A stretch of 64,000 nucleotides of DNA from Heterotrichella gracilis (lineage: Eukaryota; Sar; Xanthophyceae; Tribonematales; Xanthonemataceae). Position numbers and translations under genes: made by a program. Under the pieces are notes generated by a model. It did not search any database, was not told the origin of the DNA, and worked only from the letters and a program-made list of their open reading frames with translations. The DNA is taken from the NCBI GenBank assembly GCA_032358255.1, contig JAULBX010030928.1, forward strand, positions 113,937 through 177,936, given 5' to 3'. Shown here one piece after another: positions 50,955 through 64,000 of the stretch (positions are counted from its first letter, which is position 1; each line of letters starts with the position of its first letter).

Positions 50955-52240
50955 TGCATGCGCTATCATTCTATGATACCGCTTGCATGGGCATGTCAAC
51001 CAGCGCCCTGTCAGTGGCCCAGTGGGTCAAAGGAGCTGATCGCGCCCGCAAACATTGCTAATAGCACAGTAAGACAATTTGCATTTGCTTCCATGCGCTT
51101 TCCAATCTGATTGATTCACTGGTAACGTTCTCGTGAATCAGATAGTATAAAACTTGTTGCAAGCCTTTGCCCAACATGCCACCCCATCTGCATAAGCGGT
51201 GGTCCAGGACACTGGGGCCCACTCAGTGACTCACCCAGTCTGGGTGAGTCACTTATGAATCATCACAGTGCCAGTGGCACCTTGTCAAGGTGGGCCCTAC
51301 TGCCTACAATATGCTGGGCATGGCAGCTTGCACTGCACAACTGTGCTGTCAGCACAGTGTCACGCAGTGGCTCACAGGCTGTCTGCAAATGGGGAACCCC
51401 CGCAGGCCGGCAGACTACTAAATGGGATCATCTAATTGTTGGCAATATGCCAGCAGTAAAAAAATGCTGTTGAGTGAACACATTTGAGTGATCACATTTG
51501 CTGTCACATCATGGATGCTCATGGATATTTTTGATCACTGACAATAATTACCGTTACAAAACAGTTACTGTTGCCGCTAGTCTAGTCTCTAAGAGAAATC
51601 GCTCGGTGAACGAGTGATTTAAACTGTCTGCCTGGCTTACTGACAGTTGGATCTTAATTATTTGCCGAGCACTGCGTATCACAGGGCTGTCGTGACCATT
51701 ATTGCAGTGTATGGTGCGTATATGAGCCAGTACACAATGTAGCATTCTTAGGCATGTTTATGCATGGCACGCATACTATCATGATCATTAAACAATTTGC
51801 ATATACCCACGTTGAACCAAGACCATCCTGGACCAGTGAATCCCCTATCAAATCACTTTCCTTAAAAATAAAAAAATCTTTGTGAACGATCTGTGGAAGA
51901 CAGTGTAACACAACACTTGCGCAACGGGTGTTTCATACCGCAACCCTTGCGTTTGTCTGCCCCTGCTCCTGCTCCCCACCCCCTCACCACCGCACCTAGT
52001 CTACCAGGGGCACACTGCTCCCCCACCCACCCACTCCAATCAATGCTCACTTTGGTCTGACCCCTTCCCTCCCCCAACTCCCATCCCTGTACCCCCAGAT
52101 GCAATCCCTTCCTCACCCCTTGGAGAGGAAGGGGAGGAAAGGCTGCCATATCCCACGCACAACAGCCTCCAGAACTGCATAAAAAGTCCCAGCAAAAAAA
52201 CCCCAAAGCAACCCCAGAAACAACCCCCGAAACGACTCCC
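50955..52240. other. Gap between convergent genes, with a near-perfect palindrome
   Basis: No gene is seen. AGTGACTCACCCAG at 51225-51238 and its exact inverse CTGGGTGAGTCACT at 51240-51253 form a 14-bp-arm palindrome with one central base. Further short inverted words (GTGCCAGTGGCAC, CCTTGTCAAGG) follow at 51268-51292. The remainder is AT-richer than the genes. Confidence 0.55.
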
Positions 52241-52248
52241 TCCCCCAC

Positions 52249-52310
52249 CCTACAGCTTTTGAATGAGGTCCATGCACCCGCTGCCCACCTCCGCCACGCG
52301 CCCCACCCTG
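52249..52310 (-). repeat. Echo of the RPA1 last exon end behind its stop codon
   Basis: The sequence coding for the C-terminus (CTACAGCTTTTGGATGAGGT, 52339 onward on the plus strand) recurs at 52251-52306 with few changes. ACCCTAAACCCTACACCCTG lies between the copies. Confidence 0.92.
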
Positions 52311-52338
52311 CACCCTAAACCCTACACCCTGAACCGCC

Positions 52339-63851
<11,513 letters not shown>

Positions 63852-63924
63852 CTGTGGGTGGAAACGGAGGGTTTAGGGTTTGGCGTTTAGGGTTTTGCAT
63901 CCAGGCTTACAGGCACAGAAGGCG

Positions 63925-64000
63925 GTAAGTAAGTAAGTAAGTAAGTATTTGCTTTCCAGCTTCGAAGCCAGGTTAGCATGTCTGGGTATGCCTCACCCCA
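63925..64000 (-). mobile_element. SINE tail and body, cut by the window edge
   Basis: (TAAG)n at 63925-63948 followed by TTTGCTTTCCAGCTTCGAAG, CCAGGTTAGCATGTCTGGGT, ATGCCTCACCCCA matches the right part of the element at 38245-38312 almost base for base. It lies in an intron of the polymerase gene. The tRNA-like head would be right of 64000. Confidence 0.85.

Overview
The window is nuclear DNA of a green alga, most likely a chlorophycean of the Chlamydomonas/Haematococcus kind. The evidence is intron-dense genes with GT-AG introns, moderately GC-rich coding sequence, low-complexity Gly/Pro/Gln/Thr runs, TGTAA-type 3' end signals and scattered TTTAGGG (plant-type telomere) motifs. The genus is not established. 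The protein calls rest on family motifs read by eye; no database search was possible.

Layout: (1) 818-2000 (+) a small MAPEG membrane protein, complete in three exons. (2) 3006-11539 (-) a decayed secreted wall-loosening/cellulase gene: signal peptide, expansin, Cys-rich module and GH9. It carries a 1-base deletion, a 19-bp tandem duplication, an in-frame TAG and a missing GH9 C-terminus. (3) 13099-15976 (-) a CUE-DUF1771-Smr protein. (4) 17021-22479 (+) an acetyltransferase-like/ankyrin protein of a type I know from fungi. (5) 23934-26947 (+) a small RRM-like protein with a presequence-like N-terminus. (6) 28918-29142 (+) a possible WKF-domain fragment. (7) 29414-33730 (-) a NIN-like RWP-RK transcription factor. 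(8) 36863-42003 (-) a 749-residue fusion of a Wali7/DUF3700 glutamine-amidotransferase-like domain to a C-terminal LOV photosensor. (9) 43028-50403 (+) an 895-residue SIZ/PIAS-type SUMO ligase whose SP-RING has lost most zinc ligands. (10) 52339-63851 and beyond (-) the RNA polymerase I largest subunit, with its 5' end outside the window. Genes 3/4 and 8/9 are divergent pairs with about 1 kb between starts; genes 9/10 converge.

For genes 3, 4, 5, 7, 8, 9 and 10 the spliced exons keep phase from end to end, so these models are strong. The least certain points are the first exon end of gene 4, the last intron of gene 3 and the 5' end of gene 7. Gene 2 breaks phase only at its lesions.

The most unusual property of the window is shared by almost every multi-exon gene. 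Introns contain one to five decaying copies of the adjoining exon edge together with its splice site, usually separated by TTTAGGG-like sequence. I call these splice-junction echoes. A tRNA-derived SINE with a 10-bp target-site duplication lies in one intron, an older copy appears to supply the 5' splice site of another intron, and a third is cut by the right edge.
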